From positions 1,662,501-1,726,500 of the forward strand of contig NZ_JAFFHZ010000001.1 in assembly GCF_017052585.1 (NCBI RefSeq): 64,000 bases of DNA, written 5' to 3'. Below, piece after piece: positions 45,148 through 54,710 of the stretch. Position 1 is the stretch's first letter; the number at the start of each line of letters is the position of its first letter. The notes below the pieces were generated by a model. That model made no database searches. It saw nothing but the letters and a program-made list of their open reading frames with translations, and was not told the origin of the DNA. The DNA is from Paenibacillus apiarius. Lineage in GTDB: Bacteria; Bacillota; Bacilli; Paenibacillales; Paenibacillaceae. A program made the translations under genes and the position numbers.

Positions 45148-45804
45148 TTATCCCTCGTGCGCGCCATCGCGCAATTCCAAATACCGCTCCAGCTTGCGCT
45201 TCACGCGCTGCAAAGCATTGTCAATGGATTTGACATGACGGTCCAGATCGACGGCAATCTCTTGATAGGAACGTCCGTCCAAATAAAGCATCAGCACCTT
45301 GCGTTCCAAATCGCTCAGTATCTCGGACATCTTGTCTTCAAGTCCCACGAACTCTTCCTGATTAATAATGAGTTCTTCCGGGTCCGATACACGCGAACCC
45401 CCGATAATATCCAGCAGCGTCCGATCCGAATCTTCATCGTAAATCGGCTTGTCCAACGAAACGTAGGAATTTAAAGGGATATGTTTCTGACGCGTCGCGG
45501 TCTTGATCGCGGTAATAATCTGTCTTGTGATGCACAGTTCGGCAAACGCCTTGAATGAAGCCAACTTGTCACCTTTAAAATCCCGAATCGACTTGTATAG
45601 GCCGATCATACCTTCTTGTACAATATCTTCACGGTCAGCCCCGATCAAAAAATAAGAGCGTGCCTTCGCCCGTACGAAATTGCGGTATTTGTTAATTAAG
45701 TATTCAAGCGCTTCACTGTCCCCGCCACGAACTGCGTCGACTAGCTGTTCATCCGTCAACCGCTCGTATGAGGAGGCGCATAATACTCTGAGGTCAACAC
45801 TCAC
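45148..45804 (-). CDS. sigH: RNA polymerase sigma-H factor (sigma-30)
   Basis: A 218-residue sigma-70-family factor for post-exponential genes and sporulation entry. Region 2 is DEQLVDAVRGGDSEALEYLINKY through REDIVQEGMIGLYKSIRDF; region 4 is LMLYLDGRSYQEIAVDLDRHVKSIDNALQRVKRKL. The start GTG at 45804 follows GGAGGG; the upstream frame extension is rejected. It has its own promoter with an inverted repeat over the -10, and its own terminator. Confidence 0.95.
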   Translation of the reverse strand: MSVDLRVLCASSYERLTDEQLVDAVRGGDSEALEYLINKYRNFVRAKARSYFLIGADREDIVQEGMIGLYKSIRDFKGDKLASFKAFAELCITRQIITAIKTATRQKHIPLNSYVSLDKPIYDEDSDRTLLDIIGGSRVSDPEELIINQEEFVGLEDKMSEILSDLERKVLMLYLDGRSYQEIAVDLDRHVKSIDNALQRVKRKLERYLELRDGAHEG

Positions 45805-45851
45805 TAGCAATCCCTCCGGCCTGCAACGCAATCCACCGTCACATCACAAAT

Positions 45852-45878
45852 GATAGATTCAGTATATATGAATCTATC
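45852..45878. repeat. Perfect inverted repeat over the sigH promoter
   Basis: GATAGATTC and GAATCTATC (9 bp each, 9-base AT-rich spacer) flank and cover the -10 element. This is the layout of an operator for a dimeric repressor, or of a cruciform/hairpin. No regulator is identified. Confidence 0.7.
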
Positions 45879-45890
45879 TAGCACCGTCAA
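45861..45890 (-). promoter_or_regulatory. Sigma-A promoter of sigH
   Basis: TTGACG (45890-45885), an 18-base spacer and TATACT (45866-45861), about 57 bases before the GTG. Confidence 0.68.
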
Positions 45891-46033
45891 CCAAGAGAAG
45901 CCTTATCCAGAGCGGAATCCAGGCTATTTTACAAATAAAGAGACGATCACTTGGAAAAAAGTTACCTAAATCCATCCTGGGCGAACAACTCTTCTCCGGA
46001 ATCCAATGCGTATTTAAGGTCACTTTATCTTTT

Positions 46034-46573
46034 CTAGTCTTTCTCGCCGCGACGCATCCGTTCCAGCTTCAGCAGTTGATCCAGGCTCAGCTTCCCTTCC
46101 AGCGGATTGCGTTTAATCGGCTGCGATGCATGCTCCCGAATGCGCGACTGCACTTCTTGTCTCGCCTGATCGATGATGAGCAGCAGCTCCCGGGCAGAGA
46201 CGCGAAGGGCCCCTTGCCCGAAGGCGATGCGCTGCTCCGTCATGTCGGAGGTGGCGACGTAGATTTGACGGCGGCGATGCGTAAGCTCTTTTACGAGACG
46301 TTCAATGCATTCATCCGCCGTTTCTTTTTCTTTTGTAAAATAAACCGTCACATTTCCCTGCTTGTATTTCATTCCGAGCCCGGGAACGCGATACGCGTCG
46401 AACACGGCCATGACCCTCCGCCCCGAATAGGCTTGATAATCCGTAAGCATGTGCAGCAGCCGATCCCGCGCTTCTTCCAAGCGGTTATCCGCAAGCTGCG
46501 ACAATTCTGGCCATGCCCCAATCATATTGTAGCCGTCGACCAAAAGAACATCGCGCCAATCCTGCCGTTCCAT
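46034..46573 (-). CDS. NYN/PIN-like RNase-fold protein YacP (Rae1-like)
   Basis: A 179-residue protein with the NYN-domain start LLVDGYNMIGAWPEL and acidic motifs VFDAYR, KETADECIERLV and VATSDMTEQ, which form the metal site of this nuclease fold. B. subtilis YacP (Rae1) cuts certain mRNAs on the ribosome. Gene order sigH-yacP-rlmB-mrnC supports identity. The C-terminal part is basic. It lies 11 bases after rlmB, so they are co-transcribed. Confidence 0.88.
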   Translation of the reverse strand: MERQDWRDVLLVDGYNMIGAWPELSQLADNRLEEARDRLLHMLTDYQAYSGRRVMAVFDAYRVPGLGMKYKQGNVTVYFTKEKETADECIERLVKELTHRRRQIYVATSDMTEQRIAFGQGALRVSARELLLIIDQARQEVQSRIREHASQPIKRNPLEGKLSLDQLLKLERMRRGEKD

Positions 46574-46584
46574 GCTCCGCAGCC

Positions 46585-47325
46585 TCAGCCGCGGCGCCGG
46601 CGCACAACCTCATACATAAAGATGCCAGCGGCTACCGACGCGTTTAGCGAATTGATTTGCCCTGCCATTGGCAATTTGCAGAGAACATCGCAGGTCTCGC
46701 GGATTAGACGGCCCATGCCTTTGTTCTCATTGCCAATTACAAGCGCTACCGGAAGTGTGAACACATCCGCATCGTATATTTCCTGGTTCGCCGATACATC
46801 CGTTCCGACGATCCATACGCCGCGCTCTTTCAGCTGCTCCATCGTCTGCGACAAATTCGTCACTCTGGCAACCGGCACATATTCCACAGCCCCTGCCGAT
46901 GTCTTCGATACCGTAGCGGTAAGTCCGACCGAGCGCCGCTTCGGAATGATGACGCCGTGAACTCCCGTGCAATCCGCCGTACGCAAAATGGAGCCTAGGT
47001 TATGCGGATCTTCTATTTCGTCCAGCAGCAGCAAAAAAGGAACTTCCCCTTTGGCTTCGGCCCGGGCGAGAATATCTTCTACATCCACATATTCATAAGC
47101 AGCGACTTGTGCGACAACACCTTGATGCTGCACGCCTTCGGCCATTTGGTCCAGCTTGCGCTTGTCCACCGTCTGAATGATAACGCCCGCTTTTTTCGCT
47201 TCGGCGATGATAGGCTGGGTCAAATGCTTCTGCGCATTATCCGCAATCCATATTTTGTTGATGGTGCGCCCGGATTTGAGCGCTTCGGTAACCGAGTGTT
47301 TCCCGGCGATAAATTCTTCATGCAT
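46585..47325 (-). CDS. rlmB: 23S rRNA (guanosine-2'-O) methyltransferase RlmB (SpoU/TrmH family)
   Basis: A 246-residue SPOUT methyltransferase. An N-terminal substrate-binding domain (EEFIAGKHSVTEALKSG) precedes the knotted domain with motifs LDEIEDPHNLGSILRTADC, VIGNENKGMGRLI and INSLNASVAAGIFMYEV. RlmB modifies G2251 of 23S rRNA in E. coli. The target in this clade is inferred. Confidence 0.92.
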   Translation of the reverse strand: MHEEFIAGKHSVTEALKSGRTINKIWIADNAQKHLTQPIIAEAKKAGVIIQTVDKRKLDQMAEGVQHQGVVAQVAAYEYVDVEDILARAEAKGEVPFLLLLDEIEDPHNLGSILRTADCTGVHGVIIPKRRSVGLTATVSKTSAGAVEYVPVARVTNLSQTMEQLKERGVWIVGTDVSANQEIYDADVFTLPVALVIGNENKGMGRLIRETCDVLCKLPMAGQINSLNASVAAGIFMYEVVRRRRG

Positions 47326-47387
47326 GCGTGTAATGGCCTCCCGTTATGTTACTTCGCGTATTGCTGTATTGCATCTCCGTCCACGCT

Positions 47388-47924
47388 TTATTTATTGTCG
47401 TGTTCCGCTTCATGCGCGTGAATGATCAGGTTCAGCAGCTGGCGCATGCGATCGTGCTGCCCGCTGAAATATAAATAGCCGAACAGCGCTTCCAGCGCCG
47501 TTGCCTGCCGGTATTCGCCCACATCGGCACTCTTCGGCACGCTCGACTTCGTGTTTCGCCCTTGGCGCACGATGTCGGCCTCCTCTTCCGTCAAGGATGG
47601 GGCGATGCAGCCAAGAAAGCGCGCCTGTGCTTTGGCTGACACATAGCTAATGACCTCACGATGCAAATGATTCGGACGATGATTCCGCTTCGAAATCAAA
47701 TATTGCCGTATCGCCGCTTCGTAGATGGCATCACCCATGTAAGCCAGCACGATCGGGTTCAAATGCTTCGCTTCCTTGGACGGAGCGAAGGGGAAGAGCA
47801 AAGGCTGCGGTTCCCCTTGTCCCGTGCTCGCTTCATCTATTCCACGCCGTTCTTGTTCATCCTTGTTCATGGCGCTGTTACTCGCTCCTTTGCTTCCGGA
47901 CGCCGGTTGTTCGCCTCTCATCAT
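47388..47924 (-). CDS. mrnC: Mini-ribonuclease III (MrnC)
   Basis: A 178-residue protein that is an RNase III catalytic domain without an RNA-binding domain. The key motif is VLAYMGDAIYEAAIRQYL, and RNTKSSVPKSADVGEYRQATALEALFGYLYF contains the second acidic site. MrnC matures 23S rRNA in B. subtilis. The first ~40 residues (ASGSKGASNSAMNKDEQERRG) are a polar extension, and an internal ATG could also serve. It overlaps cysS by 4 bases (ATGA), so it is translationally coupled. Confidence 0.93.
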   Translation of the reverse strand: MMRGEQPASGSKGASNSAMNKDEQERRGIDEASTGQGEPQPLLFPFAPSKEAKHLNPIVLAYMGDAIYEAAIRQYLISKRNHRPNHLHREVISYVSAKAQARFLGCIAPSLTEEEADIVRQGRNTKSSVPKSADVGEYRQATALEALFGYLYFSGQHDRMRQLLNLIIHAHEAEHDNK

Positions 47925-49354
47925 TTGCGACGCCAGCGTACGCCTTGCGGCGTGTCCTCCAGCAATATTCCTTGCGCTGTCAGCAAATCGCGAAGCTCAT
48001 CGGCACGCGCCCAATTTTTAGCTTTGCGCGCATCATTGCGTTCTTGAATGAGTTGGTCCACTTCATCGTCAAGCAGCTCGTTCTCCTGCTCCATCACGAG
48101 ACCGAGCACGTCATTCATCGCCTCGAACGCATCGAGCAGCGCTTGCAAATTACCGGCCTGCCGCGCCCCTTGGGCTCCTTGCTGCAAGTAGGTGTTAGCC
48201 TCGCTTGCCCACTCGAACATAGCCGTAATGGCATCAGCCGTATTGAAGTCGTCCCGCATCTTCGCATCGAACGTATCGAGAATTCCGGCCAGCTTCACCT
48301 GAAGCTTCTCATCCGGCTCCTGTTCATGCCCTGATTCCGCCCCCGCTCCGCTCGTTACCGTCTGCAGGGCATGCCGCACATTCGCCATCGCATTGGCAAT
48401 CCGGCTTACGCTCTTCTCCGCCTGCCCCATCGCCTCTTCGCTGAAGTTAAGTGGATTGCGATAATGCGTCGCCAGCATGAAATAACGGAGCGCCGCCGGT
48501 TGATACTGCTTGCGCAAATCTTTGACAAGCACGCCGTTGCCGAGCGACTTCGACATTTTTTCATTATTAATATGAATATATCCGTTATGCATCCATACAT
48601 TCGCCAGCGGCTTGCCTGTGATGGACTCCGATTGCGCCACCTCGCACTCGTGGTGCGGGAACTGCAAATCCTGGCCCCCGCCGTGTATATCCAGTGTCTC
48701 GCCCAAATATTTGCGTGCCATCGCGGAGCATTCGATATGCCAGCCTGGACGGCCATCGCCCCACGGGCTCGGCCAAGAGATTTCTCCCGGCTTTGCCGCC
48801 TTCCACAGTACGAAATCTTCAGGGTTTTCTTTGCGCTCGTCCACTTCAATTCGAATGCCGAGTTGAAGTTCTTCTATATTTTGATGAGAGAGCTTCCCGT
48901 ATTCATGAAACTTCTTCGTGTAGAAATAGACGTCCCCGCCAGATTCATATGCGAAGTCCCGCTCTACCAATTCAGCGATGTAGGCGACGATCTCCGGCAT
49001 ATTATCCATTACGCGCGGATTCTGCGAAGCGCGGCGGACGCCAATCCCGTCGATATCTTCATAAAATGCCTGGATAAAACGGTCAGCCACTTCAGGCACG
49101 GTAGAGTCAAGTTCTCCCGCTTTGCGGATTAACCTGTCATCCACATCCGTGAAGTTGACGACATAGTTCACTTCATAGCCTAACGTTTCCAAATAACGGC
49201 GTACCACGTCAAAGAAAATCTGCGGACGCGCATTGCCGATATGGATATAATCGTATACGGTCGGACCGCATACATACATGTTCACCTTATCCGGATATAT
49301 TGGGACGAACGGTTCCTTGCGGCGCGTCATCGTATTATAAATGTGCAGCGTCAT
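47921..49354 (-). CDS. cysS: Cysteinyl-tRNA synthetase
   Basis: A 477-residue class I synthetase. The HIGN signature is at 38-41, and the KMSKS loop in NNEKMSKSLGNG. The zinc ligand Cys29 (YVCGPTVYDY) and ECS and HHE motifs (GWHIECSAM, FPHHECEVAQS) are present. It lies 38 bases after cysE and is under the same T-box. Confidence 0.98.
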   Translation of the reverse strand: MTLHIYNTMTRRKEPFVPIYPDKVNMYVCGPTVYDYIHIGNARPQIFFDVVRRYLETLGYEVNYVVNFTDVDDRLIRKAGELDSTVPEVADRFIQAFYEDIDGIGVRRASQNPRVMDNMPEIVAYIAELVERDFAYESGGDVYFYTKKFHEYGKLSHQNIEELQLGIRIEVDERKENPEDFVLWKAAKPGEISWPSPWGDGRPGWHIECSAMARKYLGETLDIHGGGQDLQFPHHECEVAQSESITGKPLANVWMHNGYIHINNEKMSKSLGNGVLVKDLRKQYQPAALRYFMLATHYRNPLNFSEEAMGQAEKSVSRIANAMANVRHALQTVTSGAGAESGHEQEPDEKLQVKLAGILDTFDAKMRDDFNTADAITAMFEWASEANTYLQQGAQGARQAGNLQALLDAFEAMNDVLGLVMEQENELLDDEVDQLIQERNDARKAKNWARADELRDLLTAQGILLEDTPQGVRWRRK

Positions 49355-49392
49355 GGGTGCGTTAACCTCCTACATTGATCTCGTTTCGTTTT

Positions 49393-50160
49393 TTATTTTT
49401 TGATTGCAGCGGCTTCAACAAGCCGTTCCACAGCTCCTTGTTGAGGCTGCTTGCCTGCCGCGTCTGGATCTCCTGCTTGTTCAGCGGGTTGATTACTGGC
49501 AGCAATATGGCCTGGCTGAGTTAACTTGACTTGCTTCAATTCGGCCTTCAACACATCGATTTCGCCTTGCAAGCTGCGCAGCATGTCAATGACCGGGTCA
49601 GGCAATTGGGCATGATTCAGACGGTCGATCCGAATCCCGTCCTGCTTCACGATACGTCCGGGTATGCCGACTACGGTACAGTTCGGCGGAACTTCCCGCA
49701 GCACGACGGAATTGGCTCCAATGCTGGAATTGTCTCCAACCTTGAACGAGCCGAGCACCTTGGCGCCGGAAGAAATGACTACGTTGTTCCCGATTGTGGG
49801 ATGCCGCTTTCCTTTTTCTTTCCCCGTTCCCCCAAGCGTAACCCCTTGGTAGATGACGACATCGTCTCCAATTTCACACGTTTCGCCGATAACGACACCC
49901 ATCCCGTGGTCGATGAACAGACGGTTCCCTATGCGGGCCCCCGGATGAATTTCGATTCCGGTCATAAAGCGGCTTACCTGCGAAATGACACGGGCCACCG
50001 TAAACCACCGGCGCCGGTACAGCCAATGAGCGAAGAGATGCGCCCATATCGCATGCAGACCAGAGTAGGTGAATATCACTTCGAACCGGCTTCTTGCCGC
50101 AGGGTCGTTATCGAACACCGCTCGCACATCAGATTGCATTCGTCGAATGATACGCCTCAT
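49393..50160 (-). CDS. cysE: Serine O-acetyltransferase
   Basis: A 255-residue enzyme that makes O-acetylserine, the precursor of cysteine. The left-handed beta-helix repeats run from [11 protein letters not shown] to [10 protein letters not shown]. The catalytic His/Asp pair is in [13 protein letters not shown], and [12 protein letters not shown] is the flexible loop. Beyond residue ~190 there is a coiled-coil-like stretch, then ~45 low-complexity residues ([19 protein letters not shown]) that look like an added tail. ATG at 50160; the frame open upstream is the T-box leader. Confidence 0.95.
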   Translation of the reverse strand: MRRIIRRMQSDVRAVFDNDPAARSRFEVIFTYSGLHAIWAHLFAHWLYRRRWFTVARVISQVSRFMTGIEIHPGARIGNRLFIDHGMGVVIGETCEIGDDVVIYQGVTLGGTGKEKGKRHPTIGNNVVISSGAKVLGSFKVGDNSSIGANSVVLREVPPNCTVVGIPGRIVKQDGIRIDRLNHAQLPDPVIDMLRSLQGEIDVLKAELKQVKLTQPGHIAASNQPAEQAGDPDAAGKQPQQGAVERLVEAAAIKK

Positions 50161-50189
50161 GACCCGTTCCCCCCCGGAACTTTGGTAAT

Positions 50190-50223
50190 AAAAACGCCTC
50201 TGCAGCATGATGCTGCAGAGGCG
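50190..50223 (-). terminator. T-box terminator before cysE
   Basis: CGCCTCTGCAGCA/TGCTGCAGAGGCG, a 13-bp stem followed by TTTTTATT. The 5' arm overlaps the antiterminator region. Confidence 0.93.
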
Positions 50224-50569
50224 CGGTGCGCGGTTCCACTCTGCTTGGATAGCGCAACGCTCAGCCCGCACGGCCTCAGTCCTCCGAATGGTGTTCGGAT
50301 TCCTGGCCGCTATCGCGGTCTGCAAGCTGTAACAGCTATCCCACTTCAACGTTCATTAACGCGAACGACACGTCATCTCCTACCCGCGCTTTTCAAGCAC
50401 GCTCAAAGACGAAGCTTCCGGGTGCAACGCATCGGCATCGAACCGGAACGACTCTCAGCCTGCAAGAACATCATGCTCCATGCTCTTGGCCGTTCGTTCC
50501 TCTCTGTGCGATTCTTCATAGCCAACGCTTTCCCGTTCAACGCTTTTCCTTACTCGTATTATATCTTCT
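50195..50569 (-). promoter_or_regulatory. T-box riboswitch controlling cysE-cysS
   Basis: The ~370-base leader has the T-box sequence AGAGTGGAACCGCG at about 50242-50229, an antiterminator/terminator switch and a long 5' stem region. A TGC triplet at 50399-50397, after TTTGAG, is a candidate cysteine specifier, in keeping with the downstream genes. Uncharged tRNA-Cys would favour antitermination. The gltX-T-box-cysE-cysS arrangement is known in B. subtilis. Confidence 0.88.
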
Positions 50570-50599
50570 AGTATATCGGATGTGCAGCTGAACTGACAA
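50570..50599 (-). promoter_or_regulatory. Promoter of cysE-cysS between gltX and T-box
   Basis: TTGTCA (50599-50594), an 18-base spacer and TATACT (50575-50570). It would let the T-box unit be transcribed apart from gltX. Confidence 0.55.
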
Positions 50600-50622
50600 T
50601 AAGGGCTTCTCGTCCGATATTG

Positions 50623-52077
50623 CTACGACAGCTGGCGCAAACGATTGAATACTTTATCTCGGCCAAGCAGGACAATCGTTTCGTTCAGGTCGCGCCCGTG
50701 CATTTGGCCCGATACCGCCACACGGACAGGCATGAACAGCCCTTTGCCTTTGGCGCCCGTTTCTTTCTGAACTTCCTTCATTGCCGCTTTGACCGTATCG
50801 ACATCCCAAGATGATGCGGCTTCCAGCTTTTGAAGCAACGCGCTCAGCACGGCAGGAACTTGCGGTTCCTCCAGAACAGGCTTCGCTTCTTCATCTATGA
50901 CAAGCTCATCGCGGAAGAACAGTTCAGACAGCTCCACGATGTCGGAAGCGCAGTTCATCTGCTCTTGGTACAGCTTAACGAGCGATGTCGCCCAAGCGAG
51001 CTGCTGCTCATTCAAAGTCTCCGGCAATCGTCCCGCTTGCTGCAAGTGCGGAATCGAAAGCGCCGCGATGCGGTCGAGGTCTGCCTTTTTCATATACATA
51101 TTATTAATATGTGTCAACTTATTCGTATCGAATACCGCAGGGCTCTTCGACAAGCGATTCGCATCGAAAATCGAAATCAACTCATCGAGCGAGAACAACT
51201 CGTCCTCTCCCTTCGGAGACCAGCCGAGAAGCGCGATGAAGTTGCAGATGGCTTCCGGCAAATAGCCGAGCTGCTCGTACTGCTCGATAAACTGAATGAT
51301 CGATTCGTCGCGCTTGCTGAGCTTCTTGTGGTTCTCATTGACGATAAGCGTCATATGACCGAATACCGGAGCCTCCCAGCCGAACGCCTCGTAAATCATC
51401 AATTGGCGCAGCGTATTCGTAATATGATCCTCGCCGCGCAGGACGTGCGATATGCGCATCAAGTAATCATCAATCACGACCGCGAAGTTGTACGTCGGAA
51501 TGCCGTCCTTCTTTACGATAACCCAGTCTCCTGTCGTGTCCGACTCGAAGGTGATATCGCCCTTGACCAAGTCGGGAAACGTATAGGATCGGCCCGCCGG
51601 AACGCGGAAGCGGATGCTGGCTTGACGTCCTTCCGCTTCGAGACGCGCGTGATCCTCTGCGGATAGTCCACAGCATTTGCCTGAATATTTCGGTGTTTCC
51701 CCGCGGGCGGTCTGCTCCTCCCGCTCCGCTTCAAGCTCTTGCTCCGTGCAGTAGCAGCGATACGCCCAATCGCGTTCAAGCAGCTCATTCACATATTGAT
51801 TGTATATATCCAAACGCTCGGTCTGGCGATACGGGCCGTAATCGCCACCCACATCGATGCTCTCATCCCAATCCATGCCGAGCCATTTCATGTACTTGAA
51901 TTGATTCTCTTCTCCGCCTTCCACGTTGCGCTTCACGTCCGTGTCTTCGATACGGACGATGAATTGCCCGCCATGATGACGTGCAAACAAATAATTGAAC
52001 AGTGCAGTACGTGCATTTCCGATATGTAAATGTCCCGTTGGACTTGGGGCATAACGTACACGAATTTTTTTATTCAT
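50623..52077 (-). CDS. gltX: Glutamyl-tRNA synthetase
   Basis: A 484-residue class I synthetase. [26 protein letters not shown] holds the HIGN motif (18-21), and KLSKRDE is the KMSKS-type loop. A Cys/His zinc-like patch is present ([11 protein letters not shown]...CCG). In Bacillales this is the non-discriminating enzyme that also charges tRNA-Gln. ATG at 52077. Confidence 0.98.
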   Translation of the reverse strand: MNKKIRVRYAPSPTGHLHIGNARTALFNYLFARHHGGQFIVRIEDTDVKRNVEGGEENQFKYMKWLGMDWDESIDVGGDYGPYRQTERLDIYNQYVNELLERDWAYRCYCTEQELEAEREEQTARGETPKYSGKCCGLSAEDHARLEAEGRQASIRFRVPAGRSYTFPDLVKGDITFESDTTGDWVIVKKDGIPTYNFAVVIDDYLMRISHVLRGEDHITNTLRQLMIYEAFGWEAPVFGHMTLIVNENHKKLSKRDESIIQFIEQYEQLGYLPEAICNFIALLGWSPKGEDELFSLDELISIFDANRLSKSPAVFDTNKLTHINNMYMKKADLDRIAALSIPHLQQAGRLPETLNEQQLAWATSLVKLYQEQMNCASDIVELSELFFRDELVIDEEAKPVLEEPQVPAVLSALLQKLEAASSWDVDTVKAAMKEVQKETGAKGKGLFMPVRVAVSGQMHGRDLNETIVLLGRDKVFNRLRQLS

Positions 52078-52122
52078 GATAGCTTCCCTCACACCGATTA
52101 TTTTAGTCTACCTTTTTAGAAA

Positions 52123-52149
52123 GTGTTCAAAAGGTCCCCTTTTGAACAC
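52123..52149 (-). terminator. Terminator after ispF
   Basis: GTGTTCAAAAGG/CCTTTTGAACAC, a 12-bp perfect stem with a 3-base loop, followed by TTTC and later TTTTT-rich sequence. It separates ispD-ispF from gltX. Confidence 0.78.
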
Positions 52150-52159
52150 TCACTTTTAG

Positions 52160-52642
52160 TTATACCATATCTTGAAAGAGGCAGACAACCGCCTGCGCGG
52201 CAATTCCCTCGCTTCTCCCGGTAAAGCCAAGCTGTTCTGTCGTCGTCGCTTTCACGTTCACCTGCGACTCATCCGCTTCCAAAATACGCGCGATATTCGC
52301 AACCATGGCCGGTATGTGCGGCAGCATCTTCGGCTTCTGCGCAATAATGGTGCAGTCCGCGTTGCCCAGCCGGTAGCCACGCTCCTTCGCGAGCGCCCAG
52401 ACATGCTCCATCAGCTTCACGCTGTCCGCGTCTTTATATGCCGGATCCGTGTCTGGGAAGTGCTTCCCGATATCGCCGAGCCCCAATGCGCCGAGAACGG
52501 CGTCACTTACCGTATGCAGAAGCACATCGGCGTCGGAATGCCCCAACAGCCCTTTTTCATATGGAATATGCACGCCGCCGATGATGCACGGACGCCCTTC
52601 CACCAATTGATGCACATCGAATCCCTGTCCCACTCGTATCAC
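52160..52642 (-). CDS. ispF: 2-C-methyl-D-erythritol 2,4-cyclodiphosphate synthase
   Basis: A 160-residue MEP-pathway enzyme. Zinc ligands Asp9 and His11 are in GQGFDVHQL, with [16 protein letters not shown] and [13 protein letters not shown] downstream. It starts with GTG at 52642 after GAGAGGGG. A longer frame overlapping ispD is open but the added residues are not IspF-like. It follows ispD by 26 bases. Confidence 0.95.
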   Translation of the reverse strand: MIRVGQGFDVHQLVEGRPCIIGGVHIPYEKGLLGHSDADVLLHTVSDAVLGALGLGDIGKHFPDTDPAYKDADSVKLMEHVWALAKERGYRLGNADCTIIAQKPKMLPHIPAMVANIARILEADESQVNVKATTTEQLGFTGRSEGIAAQAVVCLFQDMV

Positions 52643-52668
52643 GAATTTCCCCTCTCCCTTACCCGTTG

Positions 52669-53364
52669 TTATTGATTCCGTGACATCCACCAAGCCGCCC
52701 AATCCAGATCGTCCGGCGTCGTAAGCTTAATGTTCGTGTAATCCCCTTCCACGACATGAACCGGAACGCCCATGCGCTCCACGAGCATCGCGTCGTCCGT
52801 CCCGATGATTCCTTCCCGCTCGGCCTGCTCATGGGCGGACATGCATACGGAAAGACGAAAAGCCTGTGGGGTCTGAATCGCCCACAAGCTGCGTCGGTCC
52901 GGCGTTGCCGTAATGACGCCGTCCCCGTTCACCTGCTTTATCGTATCTTTCACCGGGACGGCCAGTACGGACGCCCCATGCTTCCGGGCCGCGGCAAAGC
53001 ATGTCCTCACCTTGCCCGGGTCCACAAAGGGACGCACGCCGTCGTGAATTAATACATAATCCAAGCCGCGCGCCTTCAACGCCTGCAGTCCCGCATACAC
53101 CGAGTGCTGCCGTTCCCCGCCGCCGGCTACGATATCGCGGACTTTGTCCAGCCCATATTCATGAACCCAGCCTGCACAACGGGGCATGTCCTGCGCTGAC
53201 GTCACCCAAGCGATCGTCTCGCATTCGGGCATCGCTTGGAACCGCTCCACCGTATGTACAATGACCGGCTTGTCCATCAGCCGTAAATATTGCTTGCTCT
53301 CCTCGGTGCCCATGCGCGTGCCTCTGCCCGCGGCCACGATCACCACTCCAAAGCCTTGTTCCAT
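52669..53364 (-). CDS. ispD: 2-C-methyl-D-erythritol 4-phosphate cytidylyltransferase
   Basis: A 231-residue nucleotidyltransferase of the MEP pathway. Signature [12 protein letters not shown] (~9-20), [15 protein letters not shown] and [14 protein letters not shown]. With ispF it supplies isoprenoid precursors. The start at 53364 is the only one near the P-loop-like motif. Confidence 0.95.
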   Translation of the reverse strand: MEQGFGVVIVAAGRGTRMGTEESKQYLRLMDKPVIVHTVERFQAMPECETIAWVTSAQDMPRCAGWVHEYGLDKVRDIVAGGGERQHSVYAGLQALKARGLDYVLIHDGVRPFVDPGKVRTCFAAARKHGASVLAVPVKDTIKQVNGDGVITATPDRRSLWAIQTPQAFRLSVCMSAHEQAEREGIIGTDDAMLVERMGVPVHVVEGDYTNIKLTTPDDLDWAAWWMSRNQ

Positions 53365-53407
53365 CCCTGTTAACCCTCCATGATGGTGCTAACTCCATCA
53401 TACCTGT

Positions 53408-54499
53408 TTATTGGGCTTTTTCCAACAGTTTTGGCTTGGCGAAGATCATGCGTCCCGCCGACGTCTGCAGCACGCTCGTTACGAGCACTTCCATCGTCAT
53501 GCCGATATAGTCGCGTCCGCCCTCGACCACGATCATCGTGCCGTCATCCAGGTAGGCCACGCCCTGACCGTGTTCCTTGCCGTCTTTAATCACCTGCACG
53601 ACAATCTCTTCTCCGGGCAATACGACCGGCTTCACCGCATTGGCGAGGTCGTTAATGTTCAACACGGACACGCCTTGAAGCTCGCACACTTTGTTCAAGT
53701 TAAAGTCATTCGTGACGACCTTGCCCTTCAACAGCTTCGCAAGCTTGACGAGCTTGCTGTCCACCTCGGAGATCTCGTCGAAATCCCCTTCATAAATCAG
53801 TACCTTGACCTCGAGTTCCTTTTGAATCTTATTTAAAATATCCAATCCCCGGCGTCCGCGATTTCGTTTTAACAAATCCGAAGAGTCGGCGATATGCTGC
53901 AGCTCTTCCAGCACGAATTCCGGAATGACAATCGTCCCTTCGATAAATCCCGTCTTGCAAATATCTGCAATCCGGCCGTCAATAATGACGCTCGTATCCA
54001 ATATTTTGTGCTCTTCGTACCGGTATTCGGAGTCTTCATCGCTGCTGCGTTCCAGCCATTTGAACGAAGACAGCCACATTCCCATGTCTTCCTGTTTGAG
54101 CAGCGCAATTTGCATGCCTGCACACCCGCTCGCCACCGCGATAATGATCGATAGCATATGCCCTACGCTCCCGAAATTGCCCAAGAGCGGCGTAATGAGC
54201 GATGCAAAGCATAGGCCGAGCAGCGCACCTGCCGCAGCCGCCACCAGCATTCCCGTGGACATCTCCGCAATTCGTTCCCGCCCTGTATTCCAAATACGTG
54301 ACAATGGCATAAAGAGTGCACGACCTACTACATAAAAGCAAAATGCCCCGCCAAGTGCCCATAACAGGCGGCCGGAAGTAAATCCTTGATCCATTGCCGC
54401 AGCAAATTCCATCGTCTGTGTATACCAGTAATGTTGAAGCTCCAACCCGCTCCAAGCGCCAATCAGTCCAGCTAATCCCAGAAATATTCGTTTAAACAC
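53408..54499 (-). CDS. PIN/TRAM-domain membrane protein YacL
   Basis: A 363-residue protein with four hydrophobic segments at the N-terminus (~1-130), a PIN domain ([50 protein letters not shown]) holding four conserved Asp/Glu, and a C-terminal TRAM domain ([31 protein letters not shown]). This is the B. subtilis YacL architecture: a membrane-tied possible RNase. Function is not established. It is 43 bases upstream of ispD and co-transcribed. Confidence 0.9.
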   Translation of the reverse strand: MFKRIFLGLAGLIGAWSGLELQHYWYTQTMEFAAAMDQGFTSGRLLWALGGAFCFYVVGRALFMPLSRIWNTGRERIAEMSTGMLVAAAAGALLGLCFASLITPLLGNFGSVGHMLSIIIAVASGCAGMQIALLKQEDMGMWLSSFKWLERSSDEDSEYRYEEHKILDTSVIIDGRIADICKTGFIEGTIVIPEFVLEELQHIADSSDLLKRNRGRRGLDILNKIQKELEVKVLIYEGDFDEISEVDSKLVKLAKLLKGKVVTNDFNLNKVCELQGVSVLNINDLANAVKPVVLPGEEIVVQVIKDGKEHGQGVAYLDDGTMIVVEGGRDYIGMTMEVLVTSVLQTSAGRMIFAKPKLLEKAQ

Positions 54500-54710
54500 A
54501 AACGTCCACCTCCTTACTCTTTTTGGATTTCTTTACAATTATGGCCCAACGAAATGGCTCCTAATCCTCGATTTCGGAATTTTATCGCGGTGCCGAGTTG
54601 AAAAATGGGAATTCCTAGTCGTATAATGTTCTTGAAAACGTTAGACGTAATAAGCGATCACGTGCGACGCATGCTCCGTTGCACGATTCCAAGAATAGAG
54701 GTGGATGGAA

